Shown piece after piece: positions 62,702 through 64,000 of a stretch of DNA of 64,000 nt. Under the pieces are notes generated by a model. That model saw only the letters and a program-made list of their open reading frames with translations, was not told the DNA's origin and did no database searches. Source of the DNA: Chthoniobacter sp. (GTDB lineage Bacteria > Verrucomicrobiota > Verrucomicrobiia > Chthoniobacterales > Chthoniobacteraceae); contig JAIOPH010000019.1 of the NCBI GenBank assembly GCA_021414005.1, positions 248,001 through 312,000 on the forward strand, in the 5' to 3' direction. Numbering within the stretch: the stretch's first letter is position 1; each line of letters begins with the position of its first letter. The translations under genes and the position numbers were made by a program.

Positions 62702-63871
62702 ATGGCCGGACTCGTTATCAAACCCCGCTCACGCATTTTGCATGGCCACGATTGGCTATATTCGAGCGAGGTGCTGAAGGCGTTTGGCTCGCCGCAGGAT
62801 GGCGATGTGGTGTCGCTGAAGGATGGGCAGGACCGGCTGCTGGGATCGGCGATTTTCAACAGCAAGTCGCAGATCGTCGCGCGCCGGTTTTCGCGGCAGC
62901 GGCAGGATCTCGACATGGAGTTTTTCACGCGGCGCATTCGGCTGGCGGTGGAGTATCGCGCGCGGCGCGGACTCGATCCGCGGCTGGCGCGAATGGTGTG
63001 GAGCGAAAGCGACGGGCTCCCGGGCTTGATCGTGGATCGCTACGGCGACCATCTCGTGCTGCAGACGCTGACGCTGGCGATGGACCAGCGGAAGGCGCTC
63101 ATCGTGGACGCGCTGCGGGCGGTGCTGGAGCCGCGCTCGATCATCGAGCGCAACGACGCGCCGGTGCGCAAGGCGGAGGGACTGGAGTTGGTAACCGGCG
63201 TGCTTTTTGGCGAAGCACCCGGGCCGTTCGTGGTGAGCATCGCGGGACTGGAGTTTGAACTCGATTTGAGTCACGGGCAGAAGACCGGTTTCTACCTCGA
63301 CCAAGTGCCGAACTACGCCGGGGTCGCAGCGCATGCGAAGGGACGCACGGTGCTGGACTGCTTCGCGAATCAGGGCGCCTTTGCGCTGGCCTGCGCGCAG
63401 GCCGGAGCCGCGAGCGTGCAGGCCGTGGAGGTGAGCGGCGAATGCGTGGATCTGGTGAAAAAGAACGCCGCCCGCAACGGCCTCGCGGTGGAGGCCCACG
63501 CGGCGAACGTCTTCGACTTTCTCCACGACCTGGAGCGGCAGAATGCGCGGTTTGATTTGATCATCCTCGATCCTCCGTCGTTCACGAAATCGAAAGGCAA
63601 GCTGGGCGACGCCATGCGCGGATATAAGGAAATCCACCTCCGCGCGCTGAAGCTGCTGAATCCCGATGGACTGCTGGCAACCTTCTGCTGCTCGCATCAT
63701 GTGAGCCGGGAGATTTTTCTCGAAGTCATCAACGAGGCGGTGGTGGATGCGAAGAAATCGCTGCGGCAAATCGCGACGTTTTCGCAAGGTGCGGATCATC
63801 CGATCGTCACGACGCTTCCGGAGACGGAGTATTTGAAAGGCTGGCTGTTTGAGCTGATGCCGGGGAGGTGA
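62702..63871 (+). CDS. rlmI: Class I rRNA (cytosine-C5) methyltransferase, RlmI-like
   Basis: A 389-residue S-adenosylmethionine-dependent enzyme. ATG 62702 is chosen because the PUA-like N-terminal domain starts there (LVIKPRSRILHGHDWLYSSEV). A linker with VWSESDGLPGLIVDRYGDHLVLQ follows, then the methyltransferase fold with motif I DCFANQGAFALACAQAGA, an acidic AVEVSGECVDL and the catalytic-face LDPPSFTKSKG; a second cysteine block TFCCSHHVS fits the m5C mechanism. In E. coli RlmI methylates C1962 of 23S rRNA. Confidence 0.9.
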   Translation: MAGLVIKPRSRILHGHDWLYSSEVLKAFGSPQDGDVVSLKDGQDRLLGSAIFNSKSQIVARRFSRQRQDLDMEFFTRRIRLAVEYRARRGLDPRLARMVWSESDGLPGLIVDRYGDHLVLQTLTLAMDQRKALIVDALRAVLEPRSIIERNDAPVRKAEGLELVTGVLFGEAPGPFVVSIAGLEFELDLSHGQKTGFYLDQVPNYAGVAAHAKGRTVLDCFANQGAFALACAQAGAASVQAVEVSGECVDLVKKNAARNGLAVEAHAANVFDFLHDLERQNARFDLIILDPPSFTKSKGKLGDAMRGYKEIHLRALKLLNPDGLLATFCCSHHVSREIFLEVINEAVVDAKKSLRQIATFSQGADHPIVTTLPETEYLKGWLFELMPGR

Positions 63872-63881
63872 AAGGAGAAAC

Positions 63882-63899
63882 TCGAAATCCGAATATCGA
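63882..63899. repeat. Second copy of the 18-base repeat
   Basis: Identical to 42697-42714; lies in the 37-base gap between rlmI and the next gene, directly before its start. Confidence 0.75.
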
Positions 63900-63908
63900 G
63901 TTTTCCCC

Positions 63909-64000
63909 ATGACTTCTCCGCGCTTCTTTCGCCTGCTCGTCTGGGTGCATTGGCGGAGCTTTCTCGCACGGATGCGCGGACTGCGGCGGGAGGCACCGCT
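63909..64000 (+). CDS. Unknown gene, 3' end outside window
   Basis: An ATG at 63909 opens a frame that runs to the window edge (30 residues seen). It begins MTSPRFFRLLVWVHWRSFLA and continues with Arg-rich residues, which could be the cytoplasmic start of a membrane protein. No family can be assigned from so little. Confidence 0.5.
   Translation, partial: MTSPRFFRLLVWVHWRSFLARMRGLRREAP

Overview
The window is GC-rich DNA from a bacterium of the PVC superphylum, most likely Verrucomicrobiota (Chthoniobacterales- or Opitutales-like). This is inferred from gene content: three large secreted PVC-type propeller/cytochrome c proteins, a DUF1080 domain, a secreted ThuA domain protein, a Tat-exported DUF1501 protein, PEP-CTERM proteins, many exported esterases, and start codons that mostly lack a Shine-Dalgarno sequence. 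No rRNA, tRNA, CRISPR array or insertion sequence was recognised.

Layout. 1-2.7 kb: the 3' part of a SIR2-like gene with a strong terminator, a decayed RlaP-type nucleotidyltransferase, and a TRIC/UPF0126 membrane protein. 2.8-12.7 kb: an exported esterase, a DUF1080-propeller-cytochrome c fusion, two exported SGNH-type esterases, a GNAT acetyltransferase and a propeller-phosphoesterase. 12.7-14.1 kb: a scar with an N-terminally truncated msrB and a frameshifted radical SAM remnant lying head to head. 14.2-29.6 kb: the core of a secreted glycan-degradation region, with an SGNH-propeller-cytochrome c protein, a sialate O-acetylesterase-like protein, a PDZ/HEAT protein, two (alpha/alpha)6-type glycoside hydrolases and a third propeller-HEAT-cytochrome c protein. 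29.9-30.9 kb: an AbrB/PIN toxin-antitoxin pair abutting a second module whose RelE/ParE-like toxin is cut to 48 codons. 31-32.8 kb: two PEP-CTERM proteins, one with dockerin-like calcium repeats. 32.7-33.6 kb: a repeat-rich island.

33.6-64 kb is mostly housekeeping: hisS, a zinc alcohol dehydrogenase, a TSUP permease, a ThuA protein, rfaE2-purN (ATGA overlap), a zinc-ribbon membrane protein with yidD, an M29 aminopeptidase, a sensor kinase with a sigma-54 response regulator, an outer-membrane protein, a TonB-like protein, gltB-gltD, an FG-GAP/ASPIC lipoprotein, transaldolase, a P1B-4 metal ATPase, a D-2-hydroxyacid dehydrogenase, exported msrA, an orphan DUF1501 protein, a PAS/zinc-ribbon protein, rlmI and the start of one more gene.

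How the genes fit together (inference): the 2.8-29.6 kb block looks like a periplasmic or cell-surface programme in which esterases remove O-acyl groups, glycoside hydrolases cut the backbone or side chains, and propeller-cytochrome c proteins oxidise sugars and pass electrons to the respiratory chain. The DUF1080 fusion could join oxidation to 3-keto-glycoside cleavage in one polypeptide. Short interspersed repeats sit in many gaps and in two cases appear to encode the last residues and stop codon of the preceding gene.
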